Assembly (NCBI RefSeq): GCF_000009265.1
Contig: NC_008378.1
Span: 310,001 to 374,000 of the forward strand
Reading direction: 5' to 3'
DNA from: Rhizobium johnstonii 3841
Lineage (GTDB): Bacteria > Pseudomonadota > Alphaproteobacteria > Rhizobiales > Rhizobiaceae
DNA: 64,000 nt
Each line of letters starts with the position of its first letter. The first letter of the stretch is position 1. Shown here piece after piece: positions 53,698 through 61,286 of the stretch. Below the pieces are notes generated by a model that saw only the letters and a program-made list of their open reading frames with translations, was not told the DNA's origin and made no database searches. Both the position numbers and the translations under genes were made by a program.

Positions 53698-54671
53698 CCC
53701 CATTGCTGCAAGTGAGCAATCTCGTCACCGAATTCGGCGGCGGCAGGGGACGCCCCAGCCTTTGCGCCGTCAACGATGTGTCGTTCACGGTGGAGCGCGG
53801 CAAGGTCCTTGGTCTTGTGGGAGAATCCGGATCCGGAAAGTCGGTGACCGGCTTCTCGATCATGCGGCTCCTCGATAAACCCGGCCGGGTTGCCGGCGGC
53901 CGGATCATCTTCGACGGCGCCGACATCGCGAAATATTCGGATGAAGAGATGCGGCAGCTGCGCGGCAAGCGGATCGCCATGGTATTCCAGGATCCGATGA
54001 TGACGCTCAACCCGGTCCTGACGGTCGGTACGCAGATGGTGGAAGCCGTCCAGGCACACGACCGGGTCTCGAAGGATGCCGCCCGGCAGCGGGCGCGGGA
54101 TGCTTTGGCGCTGGTCGGAATACCAAGCCCTGAAGAAAGGCTTGCCGCCTACCCGCATCAGTTTTCCGGCGGAATGCGCCAGCGGGTGGCGATCGCCATC
54201 GCGCTTCTTCACAAGCCGGACCTTATCATCGCCGATGAACCGACAACAGCGCTTGATGTGACGATCCAGAGCCAGATCATTTCCGAGTTCCAGAAGCTCA
54301 CCGAAGAGGGGAATACGGCGGTGATCTGGATCACCCACGATCTGGCGATCGTCTCAAGATTGGCCGACGAGATCGCCGTCATGTATGCCGGCCGCCTCGT
54401 GGAGACCGGACCGGTGGGCAAGGTTCTGACCGATCCTCACCATCCCTACACGGCCGGTCTGATCGCGTCCGTTCCTTCGCAAAACAAACGCGGAGAACCG
54501 CTTCACCAGATCCGCGGCATGACGCCGGCGATCGACCGGCTCCCACAGGGATGCAGTTTTCGTACGCGCTGTGATCGAGCAACCGACGGTTGTCTGGTCG
54601 TGCCGGCGCTCATGCCGGAAGGCGATCGCTCCTTCCGCTGCATTCATCCCGTAACGAAAGAGGTAGCATGA
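53694..54671 (+). CDS. ABC transporter ATP-binding protein, DppD/OppD type (second cluster)
   Basis: A 325-residue ATPase with Walker A GESGSGKS near residue 42, Q-loop VFQDPMMTLNP near 97, signature FSGGMRQR near 157, Walker [13 protein letters not shown] near 177 and the C-terminal cysteine-bearing extension (CSFRTRCDRATDGC near 285). Its start lies in the last codon of the permease gene, and its stop overlaps the next ATPase gene. Confidence 0.9.
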   Translation: MTPLLQVSNLVTEFGGGRGRPSLCAVNDVSFTVERGKVLGLVGESGSGKSVTGFSIMRLLDKPGRVAGGRIIFDGADIAKYSDEEMRQLRGKRIAMVFQDPMMTLNPVLTVGTQMVEAVQAHDRVSKDAARQRARDALALVGIPSPEERLAAYPHQFSGGMRQRVAIAIALLHKPDLIIADEPTTALDVTIQSQIISEFQKLTEEGNTAVIWITHDLAIVSRLADEIAVMYAGRLVETGPVGKVLTDPHHPYTAGLIASVPSQNKRGEPLHQIRGMTPAIDRLPQGCSFRTRCDRATDGCLVVPALMPEGDRSFRCIHPVTKEVA

Positions 54672-55675
54672 TGACGGCGACCACCGCGCCCCTGATCGAA
54701 GCGAGGAACGTGTCGCAACGCTTCGGAGCCAAGCCCGATCTCGCCGCCAAGGTCGTGCTCAAGCTCAAGCTGGCCAAACCGACGCCCGTCGTTCACGCGC
54801 TTGATAATGTCAGCCTCAGCATCCGGCCCGGAGAGGTTGTCGGCCTTGTCGGCGAAAGCGGTTGCGGGAAGTCGACGCTCGGCCGCGCCATTGCAGGGAT
54901 CACCTCGCCAAGCCAGGGCCACATTCTCTGGAAGGGGATGGACCGAAGCGCCATGTCGAAAGGCGAGCAGCATCAGTTCGGTCTCGCCAGCCAGATGATC
55001 TTCCAGAATCCGATGGCGGCTCTCAATCCGCGCATGACCGTCGAGCAGCTTATCTGGGAGGCGCCTCGAACGCATGGGCTTGCCCGCTCGACGGAACGCG
55101 ACGCCTATGTCGACAGATATTTGATGCTGGCCGGCTTCGACCCGGCCATGAAAAAGCGATACCCGCACCAGTTTTCCGGCGGCCAGCGGCAACGCGTCAA
55201 TATTGCGCGCGCGCTCGCCGTGCAGCCGAAATTCCTCGTCTGTGACGAAAGCGTTGCGGCGCTCGACGTTTCCATCCAGGCACAGGTGATCAACCTGTTC
55301 ATGGAACTTCGTGACAAGCTCGACCTGACCTATTTGTTCGTCAGCCATGATCTCGGCGTCGTGGAACATATTTCCGACCGTGTTGCGATCATGTATCTCG
55401 GCCGCATCGTCGAAGAGGCGCCCGTCGAGGAGGTTTTCAGGCGGCCCAATCATCCTTACACGAAAGCGCTCTTGGCCGAGGTGCCGCGCATCGAACCCGG
55501 CAAGCGGCAGTTCAAGCCCGTCGACGGCGAACTCCCCAGCCCGATAAACCCGCCGAAAGGCTGTCACTTCCATCCGAGATGCCCGTTTGCGATGGACCGC
55601 TGTCATATGGAAGTGCCGGTGAAAAAGGAAATTGCACCGGGGCACCTGTCGGCTTGCCATCTCAATGATGAATGA
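54668..55675 (+). CDS. ABC transporter ATP-binding protein, DppF/OppF type (second cluster)
   Basis: A 335-residue ATPase with Walker A GESGCGKST near residue 62, Q-loop IFQNPMAALNP near 115, signature FSGGQRQR near 170 and Walker B FLVCDESVAALD near 193, where the usual DEP is DES. An insertion of about 20 residues (FGAKPDLAAKVVLKLKLAKP) near residue 18 lengthens the N-terminus, as in many OppF proteins. The C-terminal CHFHPRCPFAMDRC is near 300. It ends the operon. Confidence 0.9.
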   Translation: MMTATTAPLIEARNVSQRFGAKPDLAAKVVLKLKLAKPTPVVHALDNVSLSIRPGEVVGLVGESGCGKSTLGRAIAGITSPSQGHILWKGMDRSAMSKGEQHQFGLASQMIFQNPMAALNPRMTVEQLIWEAPRTHGLARSTERDAYVDRYLMLAGFDPAMKKRYPHQFSGGQRQRVNIARALAVQPKFLVCDESVAALDVSIQAQVINLFMELRDKLDLTYLFVSHDLGVVEHISDRVAIMYLGRIVEEAPVEEVFRRPNHPYTKALLAEVPRIEPGKRQFKPVDGELPSPINPPKGCHFHPRCPFAMDRCHMEVPVKKEIAPGHLSACHLNDE

Positions 55676-55819
55676 TCTCAAACGACAGGAGCGCTGACAG
55701 CGATCTGTTCGCGCAAGTGGCCCGCGGGTTTGCAGGATTGGGCGTCATCTTTTCAGAGCAACGATCGGCGCAAGTTTGTCCAGCCGACCGGCAACCCGAT
55801 CTCGGTCTTTAAGGGCAGA

Positions 55820-55850
55820 AGAATTTTCTGTTGTCGCAAATGAAAATTCT
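55820..55850. promoter_or_regulatory. Inverted repeat upstream of the L,D-transpeptidase gene
   Basis: Perfect 9-bp A/T-rich arms AGAATTTTC (55820-55828) and GAAAATTCT (55842-55850) around 13 bp, ending 44 bp before the ATG at 55895. Possibly an operator or a leader hairpin; nothing identifies the factor. Confidence 0.45.
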
Positions 55851-55894
55851 GATTTATTGTTACTTCGCTGCTGGCTTTAAGGGGGATATTGCCG

Positions 55895-56569
55895 ATGGTG
55901 GGGACACGCAGGGATATTTTGCTTGGTAGTTTGGCGTTACTTGGCGCCGCCGCGGTTCAGAAACCGGCATTTGCCGTGGCGTCTTCCAATTTTACCGGCA
56001 CCGCGGTCGACAATGGCGTGACGTTCCAAAGGACGAACTTCGCCAAGATTGATAAGAAGTGGCAACGCCGGGTCGTCAAATATTTCAGCAGCGAGCCGAT
56101 CGGCACAGTGGTCGTCGATACAAGGCATCATTTTCTCTACGTGATTATGGAGAACAAGACGGCCATCCGCTACGGCGTCGGCGTCGGCCGCGAGGGCTTC
56201 AAATGGTTCGGCCGCGCCACGATCGACGCTAAATCGCTTTGGCCGCGCTGGACACCGCCACCGGAGATGCGCAAGCGCCATCCGGAACTGCCCGAATTCG
56301 TGGCGGGAGGTTCGCCAAAGAATCCGCTCGGTCCCCGCGCCATGTACCTGCATCGTGACGGCGTCGACACCGGCTATCGCTTCCACGGCACGGTGGAGCC
56401 TTGGAGCATCGGTAAGGATGCCTCCAGCGGCTGTATCCGCATGTTCAACGAAGACGCCATCGATCTTTACCAGCGTTGCCCGATCGGCACCGCTGTGCAG
56501 GTTCTGCCGCATATTGCCGACCAGGCTGAAAGTGCCGCGCAGGTCAGCCAAACAACTCCGGTCGAATGA
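55895..56569 (+). CDS. L,D-transpeptidase (YkuD domain)
   Basis: A 224-residue exported L,D-transpeptidase. The N-terminus (TRRDILLGSLALLGAAA) is a signal with a twin-arginine look. The YkuD domain covers about residues 65-205: GTVVVDTRHHFLYVIMENK at its start, then the active site with YRFHGTVEPWSIGK and SGCIRM, Cys near 180. These enzymes make 3-3 cross-links in peptidoglycan or anchor proteins to it. The ATG at 55895 is preferred; an in-frame TTG at 55889 is very close to the GGGGG ribosome site. Coupled by a 4-bp overlap to an OmpA-like lipoprotein gene. Confidence 0.88.
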   Translation: MVGTRRDILLGSLALLGAAAVQKPAFAVASSNFTGTAVDNGVTFQRTNFAKIDKKWQRRVVKYFSSEPIGTVVVDTRHHFLYVIMENKTAIRYGVGVGREGFKWFGRATIDAKSLWPRWTPPPEMRKRHPELPEFVAGGSPKNPLGPRAMYLHRDGVDTGYRFHGTVEPWSIGKDASSGCIRMFNEDAIDLYQRCPIGTAVQVLPHIADQAESAAQVSQTTPVE

Positions 56570-57120
56570 GGAATATCACCCTGATGTTTGCTCCGACCGG
56601 ATATACGAGGCGCCTTGCTGTCGCGGCCATGCTCCTGGCGCTCACTGCCTGCACCACCACCAAGGTCGCGTCCCTGGAAGAGCCTGCTGCGGCGCCGATG
56701 ACCGGCCAGACCAACGATCCGGCGCCCGGCTTCGAAACCGTCGCGGCTGGCAGCGAAGAGGATTTCATCCTCAATGTCGGCCGACGGATCTACTTCGCGC
56801 AGGATTCGGCCACGCTCGATTCCGTCGCCATGGCAACGTTGGATAACCAGGCGGCCTGGCTCAGCAAGAACCCGACTTGGCTGCTCAAGCTGCAGGGATT
56901 TGCCGACGATTCCGGCTCCGCATCCAGCATGGAGACGCTGTCGCAGAAGCGCGCCGATGCGGCGATGGCCTATCTCGCCTCGAAGGGCGTGGAGGCCAGG
57001 CGCATGTGGGCCAAGGGTTACGGCAACGACCGCGAGGTCCGCGACTGCACGGAGCGCTCCTGCAAGGTGCAGAACCGGCGCGTCGTCTCCAATCTCCGCA
57101 CCCAGCCGGACGCAGTCTGA
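56566..57120 (+). CDS. OmpA-family peptidoglycan-binding lipoprotein
   Basis: A 184-residue lipoprotein. The lipobox LTAC places the lipidated Cys at residue 29 after a hydrophobic signal (LAVAAMLLALTA). The OmpA-like domain runs from about 65 to 180 and includes RIYFAQDSATLD, LKLQGFADDSGS and LSQKRADAAMAYLASKGV. It probably links the outer membrane to peptidoglycan as Pal does. Co-translated with the L,D-transpeptidase gene, suggesting that the pair acts on envelope stability. Confidence 0.87.
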   Translation: MRNITLMFAPTGYTRRLAVAAMLLALTACTTTKVASLEEPAAAPMTGQTNDPAPGFETVAAGSEEDFILNVGRRIYFAQDSATLDSVAMATLDNQAAWLSKNPTWLLKLQGFADDSGSASSMETLSQKRADAAMAYLASKGVEARRMWAKGYGNDREVRDCTERSCKVQNRRVVSNLRTQPDAV

Positions 57121-57238
57121 GTTGGGATTGCCCGCGCCTCTTTTCAGCGCCGTCGGCCATGAAAATCCACGCGTGTGCGTCATGACGATGTCGCGCGGAA
57201 CCGCAGCGAAGACGAAACCAAATCCAGTTAATTCAAAA

Positions 57239-57261
57239 GGGCCGGCCGCAGGCGCCGGCCC
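57239..57261 (-). terminator. Rho-independent-type terminator of the hsp20 unit
   Basis: GC-rich arms GGGCCGGC (57239-57246) and GCCGGCCC (57254-57261) pair perfectly around a 7-nt loop. On the minus strand the stem is followed by TTTTGAATTAA, a short T-run. It lies 22 bp past the stop of the small basic ORF and fits termination of the hsp20 transcript. Confidence 0.65.
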
Positions 57262-57283
57262 CACTTGACGTCAAAAGAGCTGC

Positions 57284-57424
57284 TCAGGGTCTTGGCACCG
57301 CTACGGCGCTTCCGGAGCGGAGCTTGTCTATCAGCTTCGAGCGCGCGCGCTTTCCTTCATCCTTCGCGCTGCTCGCGCGACGTTTCCTGACCTCAACGGT
57401 AAACGGCTTTGTCCGGGACTTCAT
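57284..57424 (-). CDS. Small basic protein, 46 residues, downstream of hsp20
   Basis: A small open frame not explained by the larger genes. It starts MKSRTKPFTVEVRKRRASS, is rich in Lys and Arg and ends AVAVPRP. AAGGAG lies 9 nt before the ATG, which is strong support for translation. It begins 13 bp after the hsp20 stop and ends just before the terminator, so it is the second gene of the heat-shock transcript. The KSRTKPFTVE opening resembles small rhizobial proteins I recall as uncharacterised. Its charge suggests nucleic-acid or ribosome binding, but no function is known. Confidence 0.65.
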   Translation of the reverse strand: MKSRTKPFTVEVRKRRASSAKDEGKRARSKLIDKLRSGSAVAVPRP

Positions 57425-57437
57425 CGAGAAGCTCTCC

Positions 57438-57908
57438 TTAAGCCACCTGACGCTCGGCTTCGATCTGAAGAGGCGTTTGCTGAAAGGAGCCTTCTCCGAT
57501 CGCGATCTTGCGCGGCTTCATGGCTTCCGGCACTTCACGCTTCAAAGCGACCGAGAGAATACCGTTGGTCAAAGAAGCATTCTCGACCCTCACGTGGTCG
57601 GCGAGCTCGAAGCGACGCTCGAATGCGCGCCCGGCGATGCCGCGGTGCAGGTACTCGCCGTCCTTTTCTTCGGTCCTTTGACCCTTCACCACGAGAACGT
57701 TCCGCTCCTGCGTGATGTCGAGGTCGGCCTCGGCGAAGCCGGCAACCGCCATCTGGATTCGGTAGTCGTCTTCGCCGATCTTGACGATGTCATAAGGCGG
57801 CCAGCTATCGATCGCCTGCAGGCGTTGCGCATTGTTCAGGAGATTGAAGACCCGGTCGAAGCCGATGCTGGACCGGTAAAGGGGTGCGAAGTCAAGTTCG
57901 TTTCTCAT
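57438..57908 (-). CDS. Small heat-shock protein, Hsp20/IbpA type
   Basis: A 156-residue alpha-crystallin-family chaperone that holds unfolding proteins. The N-terminal segment (FAPLYRSSIGFDRVFNLLNN) is class A IbpA-like; the alpha-crystallin domain runs at about 36-130 with YRIQMAVAGFAEADLDI, LVVKGQRTEEKDGEYLHRGI and FELADHVRVENASLTNGIL. The ATG at 57908 has GGAGG 8 nt upstream; the ATG at 57914 is too close to it. The leader forms a ROSE RNA thermometer and an RpoH-type promoter lies upstream, so expression is heat-controlled twice. A 46-residue gene follows. Confidence 0.92.
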   Translation of the reverse strand: MRNELDFAPLYRSSIGFDRVFNLLNNAQRLQAIDSWPPYDIVKIGEDDYRIQMAVAGFAEADLDITQERNVLVVKGQRTEEKDGEYLHRGIAGRAFERRFELADHVRVENASLTNGILSVALKREVPEAMKPRKIAIGEGSFQQTPLQIEAERQVA

Positions 57909-57995
57909 AGCCATATCCTCCGTAAAGCAACATGGGTTGGAGACGCATTGGAAACTGCGCCTCTGCTCTGATCGGCCCGCTTTGCGCTGCCGACG
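57909..57995 (-). ncRNA. ROSE-type RNA thermometer in the hsp20 5' leader
   Basis: Three successive hairpins lie in the predicted leader: 57973-57992 (arms CGGC/GCCG with inner CGC/GCG), 57940-57963 (8-bp stem, arms GAGGCGCA and TGCGTCTC on the minus strand) and 57911-57935. The last hides the ribosome site: CCAT pairs with ATGG and TTGCT pairs with the Shine-Dalgarno AGGA, leaving the middle G unpaired. That U(U/C)GCU-against-AGGA pairing with a bulged G is the hallmark of ROSE elements, which melt at heat-shock temperature to allow translation. Confidence 0.82.
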
Positions 57996-58001
57996 AAAAT
58001 G

Positions 58002-58032
58002 ATCTGGTTTCGCGCATTTTTCGATTCAAGAG
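58002..58032 (-). promoter_or_regulatory. RpoH-type heat-shock promoter of hsp20
   Basis: On the minus strand CTCTTGAA (58032-58025) and CCAGAT (58007-58002) are separated by 17 bp, an exact match to the CNCTTGAA-N17-CCANAT form I recall for rhizobial RpoH promoters. Transcription would begin near 57995, giving a leader of about 87 nt that holds the ROSE hairpins. Confidence 0.78.
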
Positions 58033-58079
58033 CAGATCCAAAAATTTTTTCTGCATGTTCACCGACAACGATCGGAAGC

Positions 58080-58109
58080 CTCTTGAACGCTGTTTTTGTT
58101 CACCTAAAT
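58080..58109 (+). promoter_or_regulatory. Possible second RpoH-like promoter for the 58165 gene
   Basis: CTCTTGAA at 58080-58087 is followed by CCTAAAT at 58103-58109, a spacing of 15 bp instead of 17. The -35 is exact and the -10 weak. It would put the 58165 gene under heat control, divergent from hsp20. Confidence 0.35.
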
Positions 58110-58164
58110 CGACTGATGCCTGAAGATGTTCTTCGATTGTGTGGAAATTTTTGGGAGAGTTCTC

Positions 58165-58515
58165 ATGACCAGCAAAGGCACCACCACGATCATTCCTGAT
58201 GGCGTCGCCGAGGCGATCTCCGCGTCGCACATCTTACATCCCCAACTCCATTTCACGTCTCCGAACGAAATCCTCGCCGCCGACACGCCTGCGCAGGAGA
58301 AGAGAGCGATCCTCGCGTCCTGGGCTTCGGACCTCTATGCGGTGGAGTCCGTTCCGGAACTGCGGCAGCCGCCAGGCGTGCCGGCTCCGGTTCGCTATGC
58401 CGACATCCTGGCGGCGCTGAAGGCCCTGGATGGCGGGCGCGCTGAGGCAGGCCGCGTCGGGAAAGGATTTCGGCGCTCTCGCCCTTGGATGACTTCCCGG
58501 ATCCGGGCCGCTTGA
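58165..58515 (+). CDS. Hypothetical protein, possible 3' frameshift
   Basis: A 116-residue protein of unrecognised family, read divergently from hsp20. The ATG at 58165 follows GGGAGAG. The N-terminal 85 residues look like a real protein (GTTTIIPDGVAEAISASHIL, AQEKRAILASWASDLYAVES). From about residue 95 the frame becomes Arg-rich and ends in RRSRPWMTSRIRAA; one base out of frame the DNA reads KDFGALALG and stops. A single-base indel near 58460 would restore a more ordinary C-terminus. Function unknown; position suggests a stress link. Confidence 0.6.
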   Translation: MTSKGTTTIIPDGVAEAISASHILHPQLHFTSPNEILAADTPAQEKRAILASWASDLYAVESVPELRQPPGVPAPVRYADILAALKALDGGRAEAGRVGKGFRRSRPWMTSRIRAA

Positions 58516-58604
58516 CCTTCACGGGAGCGATGGTCGCGCTCGACCTGCCTCATCGGGCGCGAACCTCATCAATCCAATGGGATTGGTGTGGTGAAGGCGG
58601 CCGT

Positions 58605-61088
58605 TTATGCGATGAGACTGGTCGCTTGGTGCGACGGAGGCAGCAAATAATCCAATGGTGACGGCAGATCGATGACAAACCTGATATCCGCGGCATTCGC
58701 CGCCACGATCAGTTGGTAATCGCCCGGTTCAGCGCGGAAGGCGCCGGCCTCGATGTCAAAATAGGCGAGGTCGCGCGGCAGGATCCTCATTTCGGCCGTG
58801 CCGGTCTCACCGGGCGGCAGCGAAAGCTTTGCGAAGGCGCGCAGCTCCTTGTCCGGCCGCTCCACCCTGGATTTTGGCGAGCGCACATAGAGCTGGACCA
58901 GTTCCGATCCGGCCCGGTCGCCGATATTGGTCAGATCGACGCTGATCGTCACGCCTTCGGCACCCATTTCGCTTGCTGAGAGCCGCGGCTCGCCCCAGTT
59001 GAAGCGTGTATAGCCAAGGCCGAAACCGAAGGCGAAGAGCGGCTCGACGGCGCGTGTATCGTGGTGACGGTAGCCGACGAACACGCCTTCGGCATAGCGC
59101 ACATGCCCATCCTTACCCGGATAGACGGCCGGATCGCCCGTCATGGCGGAATTGTCGGCAAGCGCCTTCGGGAATGTTTGCGGCAGGCGTCCGCCGGGCT
59201 CGACGTCGCCGAACAGGACATCGGCGACGGCATTGCCCATCTCCTGCCCGGGATACCAGATCTGCAGCACGGCGCGAACCTTGCCGAGCCAGGGCATTTC
59301 CACCGGACCGCCGGTCTGCAGCACGACCACGGTGTTGGCGTTGATGGCCGCAACCCGCTCGATGAGCTCTTCCTGCCGGCCCGGAAGCCGCATGTCGGGC
59401 AGGTCCAAGCCCTCGGTATCCCATTCGCCGTCGCGGCCGACGAAGAGAAGCGCCACATCGGCATTCAGCGCCGTCTCGACGGCGTCCTCGATATCGGCCT
59501 CGCCCAAAGGCTTTTCGACGCCGAAGCGAATGGCCGTGAGGTTGATCCCCTCCCCGGTCGCCACCGGCGGGTCATACTCGACGGTGACGGCATGGGCTTT
59601 GCCCGCATCGAGCGCTACCGTGCCGCGCTGTTCATCATTGGCCGTGCCGAAATAGTTTTCGCCGCGCGTCCAGCCGTCATGACCATCGACCGTGAGCCTG
59701 CCATCGACGAAGAGCCGCGCCAGTCCGGCATTGGTCATGCCGAAGACATGATCGCCGCTCTCCTCCGGCACGAATTGCATCGTCATCCGCGCCGAGAAAT
59801 TGGCGGGGTCGAGTTCGCCTGACGGCAACTCGAACCAGAAGAACTCGCCCTTGTCGACGGTCTCGACGTGAAGGGGAGTACCCCGGCAACCGCGTCCCTT
59901 GAAATATTCGACGGTGATCTTTCCCTTGGCCACCTCGATCAGACGGTTGTGGCGGCAGCCAACGGCGTGGCTGACGCTGTTGGCATTGGAAAGGGCCGCT
60001 CGAATCCCTTCGAGCGGGCTGACCGTATAATGCGCCGCGATCTGCGCACTGCCGCCGCCCATGACACGCGCGCTCGCAGCGTTGGGTCCGATGACGGCGA
60101 TCCGGTCGAGCGACGTCTTGGCAAGCGGCAGGACGCCGTCGTTCTTCAAAAGGACCGCGCCTTCCGCGCCGAGACGTCGTATCAGCGCCCGGTCTTCCGG
60201 CAGGTCGACCGCCTGCTCCGTAAGATCTGGCTTCTTCTCGAACGCGCCGACCCGCTCGAGCAGCAGCAGGATTCGCCGCGCCGCCGCCCGCACGGTGGCC
60301 GCTTCGACCCTGCCCTCGCGCACGGCCGCAACCAGTTTCTCGCCGCGATCGCGCGCCGGGCCGGGCATTTCGAGATCGAGTCCGGCATTGATCGTCTCGG
60401 CCGTCGAATGCGAACCGAACCAGTCGGACATGACGATCCCGTCAAATCCCCATTCCTCGCGCAGCACCTTGGTCAGTAGCCACGCGTGTTCGCTCGTATA
60501 GGTGCCGTTGAGGCGGTTATAGGAGGACATGACGGCCATCACCCCGGCGCGCCGGACAGCCTGTTCGAAGGGCGGGAAGTAGATTTCGCGCAGCGTCCGC
60601 TCGTCGATATCGGAAGACATGGTCTGCCGCTCGATCTCGGATTCGTTGCCGGCGAAGTGCTTGATCGTCGCTGCGATCCCCTGGCTCTGCACGCCCTTGA
60701 TATAGGCGACGGCGAGTTCCGCCGTCAGCATCGGATCTTCGGAATAACATTCGAAATTTCGCCCGTTGAGCCCGGAACGATGGATATTCACCGTGGGTGC
60801 GAGCAGCACGGCGGCACCCTTGCTCTTCGCCTGTTGGGCAAGCGCCACGCCCATACGCTCGACGAGATCGGGGTTCCAGGTGGCGCCGAGCGCGATGGCG
60901 ACAGGAAAACAGGTCGCCTTGACGCCGCCGACCAGCGAGCCCGCGCCGCGAGCCCCATTCGGCCCGTCCGTCACCTTGATCTTCGGCACATCAAGACGCT
61001 CGACGGGAACCGTCGTCCAGAAATCGGCGCCGGACAGCAACGAGACCTGCTCCTCAATCGTCATCTTGTCGAGAATGGAATCGATCAT
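58605..61088 (-). CDS. Glycoside hydrolase family 3 beta-glucosidase with PA14 domain
   Basis: An 827-residue GH3 enzyme. The N-terminal TIM barrel (about 10-290) carries KVTDGPNGARG near 37, KHFAGNESE near 140 and the nucleophile Asp near 220 in VMSDWFGSHS. The second alpha/beta domain is split by a PA14 carbohydrate-binding insert at about 395-520, and a fibronectin-III-like domain lies near 700-800. This architecture is typical of beta-glucosidases acting on plant oligoglucosides. No signal peptide is seen, so it is probably cytoplasmic. A GGGGAGG site precedes the 61088 ATG. Divergent from a TetR regulator across a 32-bp dyad. Confidence 0.9.
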   Translation of the reverse strand: MIDSILDKMTIEEQVSLLSGADFWTTVPVERLDVPKIKVTDGPNGARGAGSLVGGVKATCFPVAIALGATWNPDLVERMGVALAQQAKSKGAAVLLAPTVNIHRSGLNGRNFECYSEDPMLTAELAVAYIKGVQSQGIAATIKHFAGNESEIERQTMSSDIDERTLREIYFPPFEQAVRRAGVMAVMSSYNRLNGTYTSEHAWLLTKVLREEWGFDGIVMSDWFGSHSTAETINAGLDLEMPGPARDRGEKLVAAVREGRVEAATVRAAARRILLLLERVGAFEKKPDLTEQAVDLPEDRALIRRLGAEGAVLLKNDGVLPLAKTSLDRIAVIGPNAASARVMGGGSAQIAAHYTVSPLEGIRAALSNANSVSHAVGCRHNRLIEVAKGKITVEYFKGRGCRGTPLHVETVDKGEFFWFELPSGELDPANFSARMTMQFVPEESGDHVFGMTNAGLARLFVDGRLTVDGHDGWTRGENYFGTANDEQRGTVALDAGKAHAVTVEYDPPVATGEGINLTAIRFGVEKPLGEADIEDAVETALNADVALLFVGRDGEWDTEGLDLPDMRLPGRQEELIERVAAINANTVVVLQTGGPVEMPWLGKVRAVLQIWYPGQEMGNAVADVLFGDVEPGGRLPQTFPKALADNSAMTGDPAVYPGKDGHVRYAEGVFVGYRHHDTRAVEPLFAFGFGLGYTRFNWGEPRLSASEMGAEGVTISVDLTNIGDRAGSELVQLYVRSPKSRVERPDKELRAFAKLSLPPGETGTAEMRILPRDLAYFDIEAGAFRAEPGDYQLIVAANAADIRFVIDLPSPLDYLLPPSHQATSLIA

Positions 61089-61194
61089 GCAAACCTCCCC
61101 TTCAATGGAATTCGGGCATTGCGAAATGCTGGCCGAGTATGCCCCGTGCCAATTCACCCGGTGGCGACGCCAACTTCTCTACGCACAGGTAGTT

Positions 61195-61226
61195 CTTAAA
61201 CCTACCGATTACTCGGTATTTTTAAG
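61195..61226. promoter_or_regulatory. 32-bp symmetric operator between GH3 and TetR genes
   Basis: Nested perfect arms: TACCGA (61203-61208) with TCGGTA (61213-61218) around TTAC, and outside them CTTAAA (61195-61200) with TTTAAG (61221-61226). The inner TACCGA/TCGGTA core is a form common among TetR-family operators. It lies 107 bp before the GH3 start and 60 bp before the TetR start. Confidence 0.7.
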
Positions 61227-61286
61227 ATGTCAACTACGCGCCCGTGATGTATGGATGGAGGGCGTGAGAAAGAGGCAGACGAGACG

